This document shows positions 10,579 through 22,205 of a DNA stretch of 64,000 bases, in pieces. Numbering within the stretch: position 1 is the stretch's first letter; the number at the start of each line of letters is the position of its first letter. The notes under the pieces were generated by a model. The model was not told the DNA's origin. It did not search any database and worked only from the letters and a program-made list of their open reading frames with translations. This DNA comes from Mytilus trossulus (taxonomy: Eukaryota > Mollusca > Bivalvia > Mytilida > Mytilidae), in the NCBI RefSeq assembly GCF_036588685.1, contig NC_086382.1:1959001-2023000 (forward strand). Direction: 5' to 3'. A program made the translations under genes and the position numbers.

Positions 10579-11026
10579 AAATATGAAAAATTAATTCTGT
10601 TATGCGTTTCTTAAAAACATAGTCTAAGTAAAAAGTTTTTAAACCAAACAATCAGAAATACGCCGTTAGGGATTTAAAATTTGACCTTTATATTGTAACC
10701 TGAGTTACCTCATACACTTATGAAATTCAATATGCTTGTGTTGTTTGAAATTAAATTGATATTAATATCTTATGTATACAATATCATACACAATTTATTA
10801 TTAAAAATCAGACAGTAACAAGAATTAAATGATTTTTAAGGGAACACTTTAAATTTTTTCTTGATCATTTCGAAACTGAAGGGACCTTGTGCTGTTTTAT
10901 GCTCTATGGACGGGTTGTTGTCTCGTTAACACATTTCCTATTTCCATTTTCCATTTATTAATATGTAGCTATATATGATAAACTTTCAAATATCCATATC
11001 ACAATGGAAGAAAACATATATATATA

Positions 11027-11179
11027 CGTACACAGGGAAAATTGCAACGCATGTTCCTTTTTGAAAACGTATGGTAAACATGTGTTTCACCATGTGTTTT
11101 GAGTAACAGGTGGTAAACATGTGTTTGAAACCATGCGTTTCCCATACGTTTACATGTGTTGCAATTTTGCCTGTGTACG
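11027..11179. mobile_element. 153-bp foldback MITE
   Basis: The ends are inverted copies: CGTACACAGGGAAAATTGCA on the left and the complement of TGCAATTTTGCCTGTGTACG on the right, with one mismatch. Inside, AAACGTATGG and CCATACGTTT form a second inverted pair, and TGGTAAACATGTGTTT occurs twice. The whole unit can fold on itself. It has no coding capacity. Confidence 0.7.
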
Positions 11180-11762
11180 ATGATCATTAATAAAGAGAGA
11201 TTTGAGGGAGGTGTATGTCAATGAGACAAAAACCTAACAACACAAAAAAAACCAAATAATGTTAAAGGTACACATAAGGTATTCAATAAAAAGCATGTGT
11301 CTTTACATTTCAATGTATGATAGTTTCTTTAAATCGAAAACAAATCTACCAAATAACATAAAAAACAACAACATTTAAGTTTGGACAAAAGAATCTTCTA
11401 ACCGAGGTTCCTGGTTTGGAACAGGCACAAAAACACAGAGCGGCGTTAAACGTGGCATTTTTGTATTATTTCAACTATTCTTATGCTAGTATCAATCTCA
11501 ATGAGCTGCCTAACAAAAACACTTCACGACTATTAAGGGTGGTTTGACGATATTGACTACCTGCTATTAGGGTCTCACACAATCGGCGACACATAAACGA
11601 ACAAAAAATAAAGTGATGTCATTGTGTGTTGTACAGAAATAATACTAAACTTTAAAATAATGGTAGAATACCGTACTTACAAAAATCCACGAATACATAC
11701 TTGTTAAAATTACGAATACAGATTGTTGACTGAAGATCGGAGATTCTGGGCATTCTCTGTTA

Positions 11763-11945
11763 ATAGATAAAGGGAGATGTAGCGTGAGTGCCAATGAGAC
11801 AACTCTCCATCCAAATAACAATTTAAGAATAAGTAAACCATTATAGGTCAATGTACGGCCTTCAACATGGAGCCTTGGCTCACACCGAACAACAAGCTAT
11901 AAAGGGCCCCAAAATAGTTCACTCACAACTCGTCCACATTCGGTG
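11763..11945 (-). repeat. Dispersed repeat R1 (minus)
   Basis: This reads as the reverse complement of R1, with GAGTGCCAATGAGACAACTC, then TACGGCCTTCAACA, then AACAAGCTATAAAGGGCCCC. It is very similar to the minus copies at 59035 and 62189, which together form a subfamily distinct from the plus copies. Confidence 0.75.
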
Positions 11946-11984
11946 AGATTCAGAACTTTAAATGTTTAGACTAGTGCATGTGAC

Positions 11985-12990
11985 AGGGAGGCGAACGATA
12001 CCAAATAAATATTCAAACTCATAAGTTTATAATGAACCGACAACAAAAAATAGAAACAAAAGACCAACAGACAAAAACAATACACACATCACAACATCCA
12101 AAGCTAAAGACTGAACAAAACGGACCACAGCAAAACCAGGGGTTATCTCAGGTGCTCAGGAACGTTAGTATATCATCAAATTGAGAATGGACCTGGGAAT
12201 GTTTCAAAGAGACAACAACCCAACCATAGAGCAGACCACAACAGAAGGACACCGATGGGTCATCAATCAAGCGATAGACTCTTGAAACCTGATTCGTCCT
12301 TCAGCTGGCCCCTAAACAAAATATGTGTAAAAGTTCAGTTATAATGGGCTTCATACTAAACTCCGAATTATACACAAGAAACTACAATTCAAAATCATAC
12401 AAGACTAACAAAGTACAGAGGATCCTGACTTGAGACAGGCGCAAAAATGCGTCCGGGTTAAACATGTTTTTTGAGAACTCAACCCTCCCCATATATCTCT
12501 ATAGCAGTGAAGAAAAACAAACGTACAACAATGGGCACAGTAACACTCAGTTTAAGAGAATACTACAAGTTTAATGTCATAATATGAAACAAAAAAAGCA
12601 ACAAAAAATGACAATAATACACAAATAACAACAGACTACTAGAAGTTACTGACATGCCAGCTCCAAACCTCAATTAAACTGATAGAAAGAGCGTGTCTTC
12701 ATGTTGCACCCAGTGTGTTTCTCATGAGAGTACACCACTAGTGATAAGTCTAATTTGATATGTTTCATTTGGGGAAAGAGAACGGGATTGTACTTACGAT
12801 AATTGGAACATTTACCTTGTCATCTGTTAAACAGAATGATGGCGTCCGTAAACTTTTAAAGGTATGATATCAACTTAACCACTTGGAACTTTTATTGTAA
12901 TATCTTTCTAGTAAGCAGCTACCAATATTAAGAAAATCAGGATAAGAAATACAAGCCCTGTAATATCGTATCAATTGTGAGATATGTACA
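11985..12990 (-). mobile_element. Naiad-type 3' end, interrupted by R2
   Basis: Minus-strand remnant of the 3' end of a Penelope-like element, comparable with 30805-31333. The 12840-12990 part carries the decayed reverse-transcriptase C-terminus (GATGGCGTCCGTAAA and AATATCGTATCAATT). The 12690-12780 and 11990-12170 parts match its 3' UTR (ATCTCAGGTGCTC, then AACAACGG-rich sequence). Between about 12172 and 12620 a copy of repeat R2 interrupts it. The reading frame is broken. Confidence 0.6.
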
Positions 12991-12999
12991 TGTACTTCA

Positions 13000-14030
13000 T
13001 TTAAGGTGATATGGGAGTCTAACATGAAAATAATAGAATTTGTTCATACTTTGCCAAAACTTTATATCTATTGATATATGTTGAAAAATATAATGAAAAT
13101 GATAGGTCACCGTGCATTTTCTCCAGCTACAGGACGTGACAAAATGACAAATTGTGTATTGATTATACATGAAAAAAAACACCATTTTGTGATTAGAAAA
13201 TAAACAAAATGACAGAATTGTTAAATACTTAAGGAAAAGATAGCTTTCAGACAATGCTTTGAGAATATCAGAAGAAAAGATAGGGTCACCGTACGTCAGG
13301 GCATCTCAGCTGTTTTGAAAATTTGTATACATTTTAGGCGCTTTCTCGTATATATAAATTAAGCAAAATATCACATACGCTTTCCTTCGGTGTTTCTTAA
13401 ATGCCAGTTTCTATAAGTTTCAAAAACATGCGCTTGCTTTTGAGATACTAGAAATATATATATGTATAAATATTCAGAAGACATAAAAAAAAAATTGCAT
13501 ATTAGAAATACATATTAATTGAATATAAATGCTAGGATATACAATGTAAATTAATTATCAACCTCGAATTACGAGGATGAAAATAAAATAATTTGATAAA
13601 CAAAACGTACAGAGATAAACATACGCAACTGTGTTTATCTAATGGATATTGAAATAGATTGCAGAGGTAAAGTTTGATAATATGTAAGGTCAATATAACA
13701 TTTACTACGTAAATAATCAAAATCAAGTTGAGATGATAAAGAAAAGAGGAAGAAATAGTTTAAAATAAACACATACTTATCTTTATCTCCTTTTGACTAC
13801 ATCATTTGTTACACATGATCACTGAAAACTATCAGCATAATTGCAGGAGCAGATCATGTCATTTTTAAAAGGGGATACGTACAAGTATGATAAAGAGGTG
13901 GTTCAATCATATGCCTGCATTAAAAAACACCTCTTTAAAAAAAGAGGGTGATGGGCTTTCCCAACGCTAGCAGGGAACAAATTTTCGAATTTTACTCTCA
14001 GAGCAGTACTTAGTGTCTTTTCGTTGTTGG
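13000..14030. other. Gene-free stretch, nothing recognised
   Basis: AT-rich sequence with no supported coding region. The phrase GGTCACCGT occurs twice (near 13105 and 13285), each after a run of adenine-rich sequence, which suggests a diverged local repeat. Nothing else stands out. Confidence 0.4.
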
Positions 14031-14505
14031 GATATTCAAGTATCCTGCCACGTCAACTGGTTTTTGTTAGATGTATTTCTATTTGTATCCATCTGATGAT
14101 TTAAGTACTTTTCAACTGCTTTTTATAGTTCGCTTATAATATGTTGTACTGCTACACAACTGTTCCAAGTTAGGGAATGGTTGGGATCCCGCTAACATGT
14201 TTAACTCCGCCATATTCTGTATGTATGTGCCTGTCCCAAGTCTGCAGTAGCCTGTAATTCAGTGGTTGTCGTTTATTGAAGTGTTTTTCGTTAATTCTTT
14301 GTACATAAATTAGGCCGTTATTTTTGCTCGTTTAAATTGTTTTACATTTGTCATTTCGGGGCTTTTTAGGGCTAACTATGCGGTATGGGCTTTGCCCATT
14401 GTTGAAGGCCGTACGGTGACCTATAGTTGTTAATTTCTGTGTCATTTGGTCTTGTTTGAAGAGTTTTCTCATCAAAAAATCATATCAAATCTTCTTTTAT
14501 ATTCA
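14030..14505 (+). repeat. Dispersed repeat R1, long copy
   Basis: The longest plus-strand R1 copy. It includes the 5' part (ATCCTGCCACGTCAACTGG, GGTTGGGATCCCGC, TGCCTGTCCCAAGTC) and the core (GAAGGCCGTACGGTGACC). It ends beside the 36-bp minisatellite at about 14507. Confidence 0.75.
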
Positions 14506-14506
14506 G

Positions 14507-15790
14507 ACTAACAAACACAGACACATATAAACAAGTGCGCAGATCAACAAACACATACATATATAATCAGGTGTATTGACTAACAAACACAGACACATAG
14601 AGACAGGTGTACGGACCATTGAGTCGGACGTAAAAGTTGTACGTACATACAAAAAAAGACACACAGAAGCAAAACAAGACCAACAGACACAGAAGTATAC
14701 AGACAGGGGAAAAGACCACAGAATACAGACGTATAGAGAAAGGGGTAAAACACAGCGATCACAGACGTATAGAGAAAGGGGTAAAGACCAGCGATCACAG
14801 ACGTATAGAGACAGTGGGAAAGGCCAGCGATCACAGGCGTATAGAGAAAGAGGTAAAAATCAGCGATCATAAACGTATAAAGAAAGGGGTAAAGACTAGC
14901 GGTCACAGACGTATAGAGACAGTGGGAAAGACCAGCGAGGACAGAAGTATACAGACAGGGGTATAGACCAACGAGCACAGACGTATAGATAAAGGGGTAA
15001 AACCCAGCGATCACAGACGTATAGAGAAAGGGGTAAAGACTTGCGGTCACAGACGTATAGAGACAGTGGGAAAGACCAGCGAGGACAGAAGTATACAGAC
15101 AGGGGTATAGACCAACGAGCACAGACGTATAGATAAAGGGGTAAAACCCAGCGATCACAGACGTATAGAGAAAGGGGTAAATACCAGCGATCACAGGCGT
15201 ATAGAGAGGGGTAAAAACCAGGGATCATAAACGTATAAAGAAAGGGGTAAAGAACAGCGATCACTGACGTGTAGAGACAGTGGAAAAGACCAACTAACAC
15301 AGACATATAGTGACAGGGGAAATGACCGACCTACACAGACGTATGAAGACATCTAAACATACCAACTTACACAGACGTATAGAGACATCTGAACACACCA
15401 ACTAAGACAAACGTATATATACAGAGGAAAAGACCCATGAACACAGAAGTATAGAGACATTTAAACATACAAACTTACACAAGCGTTTAGAGACAGGGGG
15501 AAGACCAATGCACACAGACGTATGGAGTCATCTGAAAATACCAACTAACACAAACGTATATAGACAGGTGAAAAGACCAGCGATCACAGACGTATGGAGA
15601 CAGGGGAGAAGACCAACCGACACAGACGTATAGAGACGGGGGGAAAGACCAACATACACAGACGTATAAAGACAGGAGAACATACCAACTTACACAGATG
15701 TATAGAGACCAGGGAAAAACCAATGAACACAGACGTATAGAGACATTTGAACATAACAACAAATGTGTACGTAGAAAGAGGGACAAGCAA
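14507..15790. repeat. 36-bp minisatellite with 144-bp higher-order unit
   Basis: Roughly 35 units of about 36 bp, built on ACAGACGTATAGAGA, then GGGGTAAAGACCA, then GCGATC. The array is ragged at both ends and regular in the middle. A block of four units (144 bp) is duplicated almost exactly: the phrase beginning AGTGGGAAAGACCAGCGAGG starts at 14921 and again at 15065. Because 36 is a multiple of three, several frames stay open on both strands (for example minus 14580-15194 and plus 14576-14872). I read these as by-products, not genes. Confidence 0.9.
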
Positions 15791-15939
15791 ACATGCATGG
15801 ATATATAGAAACAGACGAAAGAACCAACACGCACAAGCAAATAGCGACAGGTTCAATTTACAGTCCAAAAAACGCAAATGTGCATAGACACATGTAATGT
15901 ATATAAATAAACAAATTAAATATAGAGACGAGTGAACGG

Positions 15940-17640
15940 TTAACTTACCTTGCTTAACTATAAAGCTATCTTATCGGGCTTTATTTACTATTGAGTACCA
16001 AACAGTGACCTAACATTGCCGATATTTAGTCTCCACTGGATAATGCTTGATTCATTACTGATTTTTTTTATGCAATGAGCAAACGATGACTGTTTGTGTA
16101 GCCTGAATTGCTTATTCACTTAAGTTAGCTATTATTTTGAATAAGATTCATATTGCTAAAAAAAAAATCTTCTGTAAAGTGTATGAAACATGTTTTATGT
16201 TATTTTATAAAGGCCATGTTGTTCTTGTCTAATTAATATTCAGTTTATTTCTAATCTGCCATTAAATTTAGTAATATTGTTATAAAATGTGCTATAGATA
16301 TTTGCATCCATTGAAAAAACTCATTAAGGATGTTGGTTGATGTGATTGTTTCATAAAAACTATACAGATTAGTTAATGTTGCAGTGCTGTAGATATTTGT
16401 ATGACGTAGATAAAGTTCAAATATTGCCGAACATATCATAAATATGTATCTCTCGTTACTTTGTTCAGACATTACAGATCTTTAATATACTCCATATGTT
16501 AAACTTGGCATATCTGGTTTTTTTTTATGCACTTTAATTTGATATTTATTTACTTGATGTCATCACTTACCTCCAGTGCGAATCAGAGAAAGTATGTTTT
16601 TCTTTCTTTCCAAATAACAAATTTGATAATATTTTCAAGAAATACCACATACAGACAATGCACCTGAGCTCATATGACATATTGACCTCACAATTGAATA
16701 ACAAAGAATACTAATAAATAGAGTTGACATTGGAAGCAGTGTAGCAGATGGGAGGCTTTCCACCAATTGCTACTTTAACGACATCAACTTTAAAGCTTTC
16801 AACATTGCATGTACAAGTACATTCAAATACATCTGTCAGTAAATTTTCATGAAGAATGTAAAATATGTTTTTTTTAATCATTATACCAGTTTCCATGGAA
16901 ACCCTGCCATTTATATATTTACTAGGTGTAAGAAATTCCAAAAAAACCTGCAACATCAGGACATACCAGCTAACATTTCTGTGGATTTTTTATAAATTTT
17001 ATAATTAAATAAAAGTCTCTTATTTGAGAGAAAACAAATATGTGTTACAAACTTAAACCGAGATAAACACATCTACTATAACATGTATAAGAGGAAAACA
17101 GCGAAGCAAAAAAAAAACCACTAACGTGTAACAAAAAAAACCCCAATAATTCAACACACACAATAACGAACTATAACATATCATCCTTCATTTTCCTGAC
17201 TTGGTACAGGCTATTATAAGAAAAAAATGGTGGGTTGACCTGGTTTTGTTGCTACCAAACCTTATGCTCTTATGGCAATTTTGAATATTCCATAAAGGTG
17301 GTACCTAACACAACAGGGAGAAAACTCTGTAAAGTCAGCTAAACGTTTTAATTACATTGTGTTGATAAAGAAATATTAAGCTTCTCAATGATCAAAATTG
17401 GTGTTTGTTTGTCGAACTGCTCTATAACCAGTGTAATTTTTCTGACAAAACGGTTGGTTCAAAATTTTCAAAATTCTTATATTTTTGTTAAAGGGTCAAA
17501 GTTTTAACTTTGACAAAATTTTAGTAAAATTAAACGAGCCAAATTAATTTTAGTGAAAGTGTTGGGTACCACCTTAAAATGACAACATTACATAACAGGA
17601 ATACAGCAGAAGTAAATGCAAAAATTTCCAGGACATAGAA
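15940..17640 (+). repeat. Segmental duplication S, copy 1
   Basis: A co-linear, diverged copy lies at about 18740-20275, with an offset near 2.85 kb. Shared landmarks include ACCTTGCTTAACT, GATATTTAGTCTCCA, ATATACTCCATATGTTAAAC and CTTGGTACAGG. This copy alone carries the MITE at 17295-17575. On the minus strand, 16251-16472 is an open frame of 73 codons whose first half is also open and similar in copy 2 (both start MSEQ and share an HTNIYSTATLTNLYSFYETI stretch). It could be a fragment of an unrecognised gene or element. Confidence 0.75.
17295..17575. mobile_element. 281-bp MITE, family M2, with paralogous empty site
   Basis: Seventeen-base terminal inverted repeats (AAGGTGGTACCTAACAC left, complement of GTGTTGGGTACCACCTT right; one mismatch). 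The unit is absent from duplication copy 2, where AATATACTATTAAAAGG runs through at about 20190. A truncated relative is at about 46905-47040 (sharing GGGAGA.AACTCTGTAAA and TTAAGCTTCTCAATGATCAA). Target duplication is unclear. Confidence 0.75.
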
Positions 17641-17747
17641 ATACAGGCTAATGCAGACGTTAATATAAGACTTACATAGTAAAGCAAAATATATATCAAA
17701 CAGATGTACAGACGAGCACACACATACAGGTGTAAGAAAATCAGTCA

Positions 17748-18365
17748 TTAAGGGCATACGATACAGTTACAGGGGAGATAATCACGTTGCTAACGTAATT
17801 TGTTATTTTCGCGACGTCAAACTGTGATATATCGGGAAAAGATGCATTTTTCGACTGATTTTTATCATTCAAACTGATTTAATTTGAAAATGAGTTCATG
17901 GACCCCTATTTTTCAAAACGGCATTTTGTTTCATTTTGCAGGGAAAATATGTGACCCGAATTTTATAAAACTGTAAATAGAGGATTTTTTTTAATTTTGA
18001 TAAACATGCAGTAAAAAATGACGTTTTTTCCTCAATTCATGAACATTTGATAAATTTCTGAATAAAAAATTGCAAATTTTTTATAATATTTATAAAATAC
18101 AGAAATTACCGATTATTTAACAAAAAACAATTTGTGTTTATCTTTTATAACAAAAAAGTTATGTCTTTCTTTCGAAAAAGAAATTACGGCCACAAATCTG
18201 AATTTTGAGCAAACATACAAAATTTCGACCTCATTTTACTCAAAAAGTAGCACATGGAGGTATATTTTTTATTACATATTTGATTTCATCAGGTAAAAAT
18301 TAGCCTATATGCAAATTTTCACGAACTTGTAAATACAGGTTCAAAACTGTATCGTATGCCCTTAA
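17748..18365. mobile_element. TTAA-flanked MITE, family M3
   Basis: TTAA at 17748-17751 and 18362-18365 borders a 610-bp element. Its 17-bp terminal inverted repeats are perfect: GGGCATACGATACAGTT at 17752-17768 and its complement at 18345-18361. The interior is AT-rich and non-coding. The perfect termini and intact TTAA duplication suggest a fairly recent insertion of a piggyBac-like non-autonomous transposon. The flanking sequence (GTGTACGGACC and CAGGTGTAAG) resembles the edge of the nearby minisatellite. Confidence 0.85.
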
Positions 18366-18739
18366 GAGAGAGGTGTACGGACCAAGAAACACAAATGTGG
18401 AGATCTATGTTTTTAAACTATTAAAAAAAAAAGATGTACGAACGCTCGGTATTAAGATATTGACAAAAAAGTCGCCTACTCATGTTTAAATAGAATTATA
18501 GTATGGCACGAAAGAATTATGTCTTAAAATTAAAAATAAAATCACCAATATTTTGTGATCTATGAAGAGTTAAAAACAATTATCAGATTCGCCACAATAC
18601 ATCAATGATATGGTATATAGGCCACGTACAATTGTATGACAGAAACACAATGATGCCTCTCTTCTAGTTGTTTACACTTTTTACACAAATTTTGTTTTTT
18701 CATTAAGATCTGATTGATTTTTTATTTAGTTTTGTCAAC

Positions 18740-20275
18740 TTTAAGTCTACCTTTTCTGGGCTTCATCTACTATTGAATACCGAACGGTAACCTTACCTTG
18801 CTTAACTTTAAGGCTACCTTTTCGGGCTTTATTTACTTTTAAATACCGAACAGTGACCTTACCGATATTTAGTCTCCAATGGATAATGCTCGACTCATTA
18901 CTGAATTTTGAATTGGAATGAGCAAACGATGACTGTTTCTGGACCCTGAATTGATCATCGATATAGGGCACTTTAGTTAGCTATTGTTTTAAATAAGATA
19001 CATGTTGCTGAATTTTTGTCTTTTTTTGTATAGTGGTATGAAACATGAATATGTTATTGTTGTTTGCCTTATTCGATATATTCTTGTCTAATTAATAATG
19101 AGTTTATTTCTAATCGGCCAATATATTTTAGTAATAATTTAAAACGTGCTATAGATATTTGTCTCCTTTAAAAAAAACTCATTAAGGACGCCAGGTTTAT
19201 GTGATTGTTTCATAAAAACTATAAAGATTAGTTAATGTTGCAGTGCTGTAGATATTTGTATGATGTAGATAAAGTTCATATACTGCCAAACCGATCATAA
19301 ATACGTATCTCTCGTTAATTTGTTCAGACATTTCAGATCTTTAATATACTCCATATGTTAAACTTGGCATATCTGTTTTGTTTCTTGTCAACATGAATTT
19401 GAACTTAATTTGCTTGATTTCATCTCTTACCTCCAGAGTGAATAATTGAAAGTATGTTTTTTTCTCCTTTCAAATTACAAATTTAATAACCTTTTCAAGA
19501 ATAACACAAACAGACAATGCACCTGCGCTCATTTAACACAATGACCACACAATTGAATAACAAAGAATAATAGTAAATAAATTTGACATTGCGAGCAGTG
19601 TAGCAGATGGCAGGCTTGCCACCAATTGCTACATTACTATAAATACACCAACTTTAAAGTTTTCAACATTGCATGCACATGTACATTCAGATTCCTCTGT
19701 CTGCAAATGTTCATGAAGAATGGAACATTTGTTTTGTTATCATTATAACAGTTTCTATGGAAGCCCTGTCATTTACCAGGTGTAAGAAACTCCAACAGAA
19801 ATGCAACATCAGGACATACCCGTTAAAATTTTGTAGATTTTTTTTTAACTTTTAGAATTAAGTAAAAATAGCTTCTTTCCTGTTTCGAGGGTTGCAATGC
19901 TCATTCTAAAATGCCAAAAGACAACAGTAGTATACCGTTGTTCAAAAGTCATAAATCATTGAGAGAAAAAAATCTGTTTTACAAACTTAAACCGAAGAAA
20001 ACACATCTACTATAAGAGGAAAACAAAGAAACAAAAGAAACACTAACGTGTAACAGAAACAAACAACAATTCAACACACACAGGAACGAACTATTATATA
20101 ACATCTTCCATTTTCCTGTCTTGGTACAGGACATTTGGATTGACCTGGTTTTGTGGCTAGTTAAACCTTGTGCTTTTATGGCAATGTTGAATATACTATT
20201 AAAAGGACAACATTTCATGACAGGAATACAGTACAAAAAAAAATGCAAAACTATTCAGAACATAGAAATATACAA
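18740..20275 (+). repeat. Segmental duplication S, copy 2
   Basis: Partner of 15940-17640. It begins with a 67-bp tandem pair (ACCTTTTC.GGGCTT..T, repeated at about 18750 and 18817). It lacks the M2 MITE, and contains about 85 bp near 19875-19965 that copy 1 lacks. The minus-strand frame matching 16251-16472 is interrupted by stops in its second half, so any protein was lost here. Confidence 0.75.
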
Positions 20276-20818
20276 ATAAACAATACAATAATTTACAGTT
20301 ACATTGACTCATTTTATAAAATTACTTATATACTATCCATTTCACTTGTTTAATTTCATGTTAGTTTTATTTGGTTTTAATGAATCTTTTATGCGTTTTT
20401 CCACAAGATTAATATTAAACTTTCCCTATGTTCACAACAATGGTGGCCATTTTAGAATTTCTCTTTACTGCACATTTAAGCATACCAGGTATCACTTCAA
20501 AAAGGTTGTACTACCAAGTTATTAAAATATTTACGTTGTTTTACTTTTTTGAATTTTCTATAAAAACGGTGACCATCTTGAAACATTCCAAAGTCAGGTT
20601 CAAAACTGCAATGCAATCCTCGTTAATGCGTTGTTCTATCATTGGCCCATTTAATTCCTAGCACGGTCAAAAAGTGTGAGAAGAAAAAAAAAGAATCGTA
20701 GAATAACACTGTGTAACCTAAACTCCGTTGCAGTAAAAAGACAATATCAATCAAGACCAAGGAATAAACACAGACTCAAATAATCAAAAGACATTAACAT
20801 AAACAGTTATAAATAAGA

Positions 20819-20868
20819 AATAAGAGTGAAATCAGGTGCTCCGGAAGGGTAAGCATTTCCTGCACCGT
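20819..20868 (-). repeat. Fragment of Naiad-type 3' UTR
   Basis: GAAATCAGGTGCTCCGGAAG and the following GGGTAAGCA match the 3' UTR seen at 30975-31010. Only about 50 bp is recognisable. Confidence 0.5.
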
Positions 20869-21285
20869 ATATATAAAAAAAAGTTGTACTGTTATTGTTT
20901 TGACAGCCATGGTTAACATTGACATATACGTAATGTAAGGCAATATCAATATATCGCGGTTCAATAGGCATAAATCCATTTAACTGATTTAAATCCTGGT
21001 CACACATTAACACTGAGGGAAACACACCAACTAAAGGAGGGATAAATGGAAGAACAACAACAGATACACTTTGAGTGATCGCGAACTTCTACAAAACAAA
21101 CGCGAACATACATAGAATTGTATGGTATGCCGTAAATACTACAGGGACGTTCTTAAGAATGAAATTTATTTATATATTCATCTGCATTCAACATGTTCAA
21201 GTCCACGCGTCCAAAAGAGAGTAACATTTTAAACAAAAATATCATAACCACATCACAGCTTAAGGCTTCTTCTTAACATTTAAAG

Positions 21286-22205
21286 GTCCCAACTATGTAT
21301 TGGTTACCTAAACTACACATAAAAACCCAGTAAAATATCGTTTGATTTCGGCCTCTTGTAAGTGTTTTACAGCTTCACAATTCCTTAACTACTATCAAAG
21401 AGCTGATCATAAACTTTTGTAATTAAATATATGAAAATAGTTGTATTAACTATTTTTGAAGTGTAAACAATTCTTGGATGTTTTAGATAAATTACGTGCT
21501 TTTCAGGATCCTTTTTATTCTTTTGACAGTTTTGACTTTTCTACTCTTTACACTAAACTTCCAAACAATCTTATCAAACAAATGTGTCCTATTTAATTAA
21601 ATGGTCATTCGGTAAATCTGAATGGAAATTTATTTGCTGCAACTCATTTAAAGCCTTCTTCTCTAATGAGAAAGTCATAAATGCTAGATATACTTAGTGG
21701 AGGTTTGATGAGATGATTGAAGCTGTTCGTTGTCTCCTTGATGGTATTTATGTACGTTTCGGCAACAAAGTTTATCAACAGGTTGTAGGCATTCATATGG
21801 ACACTAATTGCACCCCTTTAATAGCAGACTTGTGTTTGTATTGTTATGAAACACATTGTATGAACAAACTCAGTAAAGACCCGTCTAAATTGCATTTAAT
21901 TGATAAATTCAGCAACCCTTGACCGTTATCTTGATGATATTTTTTAGTTAAATAATCAAGAATTTTCTCAATAAACTACGGATATTAACCCGAAGGTACT
22001 TACTTCAAATCAATTAAACTTAAACGGTAATAAATGTTCTTTCCTAGATTGAGATACTTCAGCTTTAAACGGGAAACGTCACACTAAAATTTTCGACAAA
22101 AGGGACAATTTTTCCTTCCCTATTGTTAATTTTCCCTTTTTGGATGGTGATGTCCCTTTCGATGTTAATGTTTCACAATGCGTTCGCTATTCCCGTGTCT
22201 GTTGT
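21286..22205 (+). pseudogene. Decayed Penelope-like reverse transcriptase
   Basis: Several reverse-transcriptase motifs can be read in shifting frames: MYWLPKLH near 21294, a K-Y-R-x-I-S-A-S-C-K-C stretch near 21330, FDFSTLYTKLPN near 21530, and YVRFGNKVYQQVVGIHMDTN near 21749-21810. A Y-L-D-D-like active-site remnant lies near 21930 and KIFDKRDNFSFPIVNFPF near 22090. The motif B glycine has changed (GIHMD for GIPMG), there are frame breaks and stops, and both ends are missing. Its residues differ from the element at 27855-30065, so it belongs to a different Penelope-like lineage. It is non-functional. Confidence 0.75.

Noticed and set aside
14576..14966. Plus-strand charged frames over the same minisatellite
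   Set aside because: Same reason; two overlapping frames are open at once, which argues for repeat structure rather than coding.
14580..15306. Long minus-strand frames (204 and 136 codons) with a repeating LYPFLYTSV-type peptide
   Set aside because: They lie wholly within a 36-bp minisatellite; a period divisible by three keeps frames open without selection. No promoter, signal or splice context.
16711..16956. 81-codon minus frame with a Cys-rich CTCTCN phrase
   Set aside because: The equivalent region of duplication copy 2 is full of stops and indels in that frame; no family recognised. Kept only as part of the duplication.
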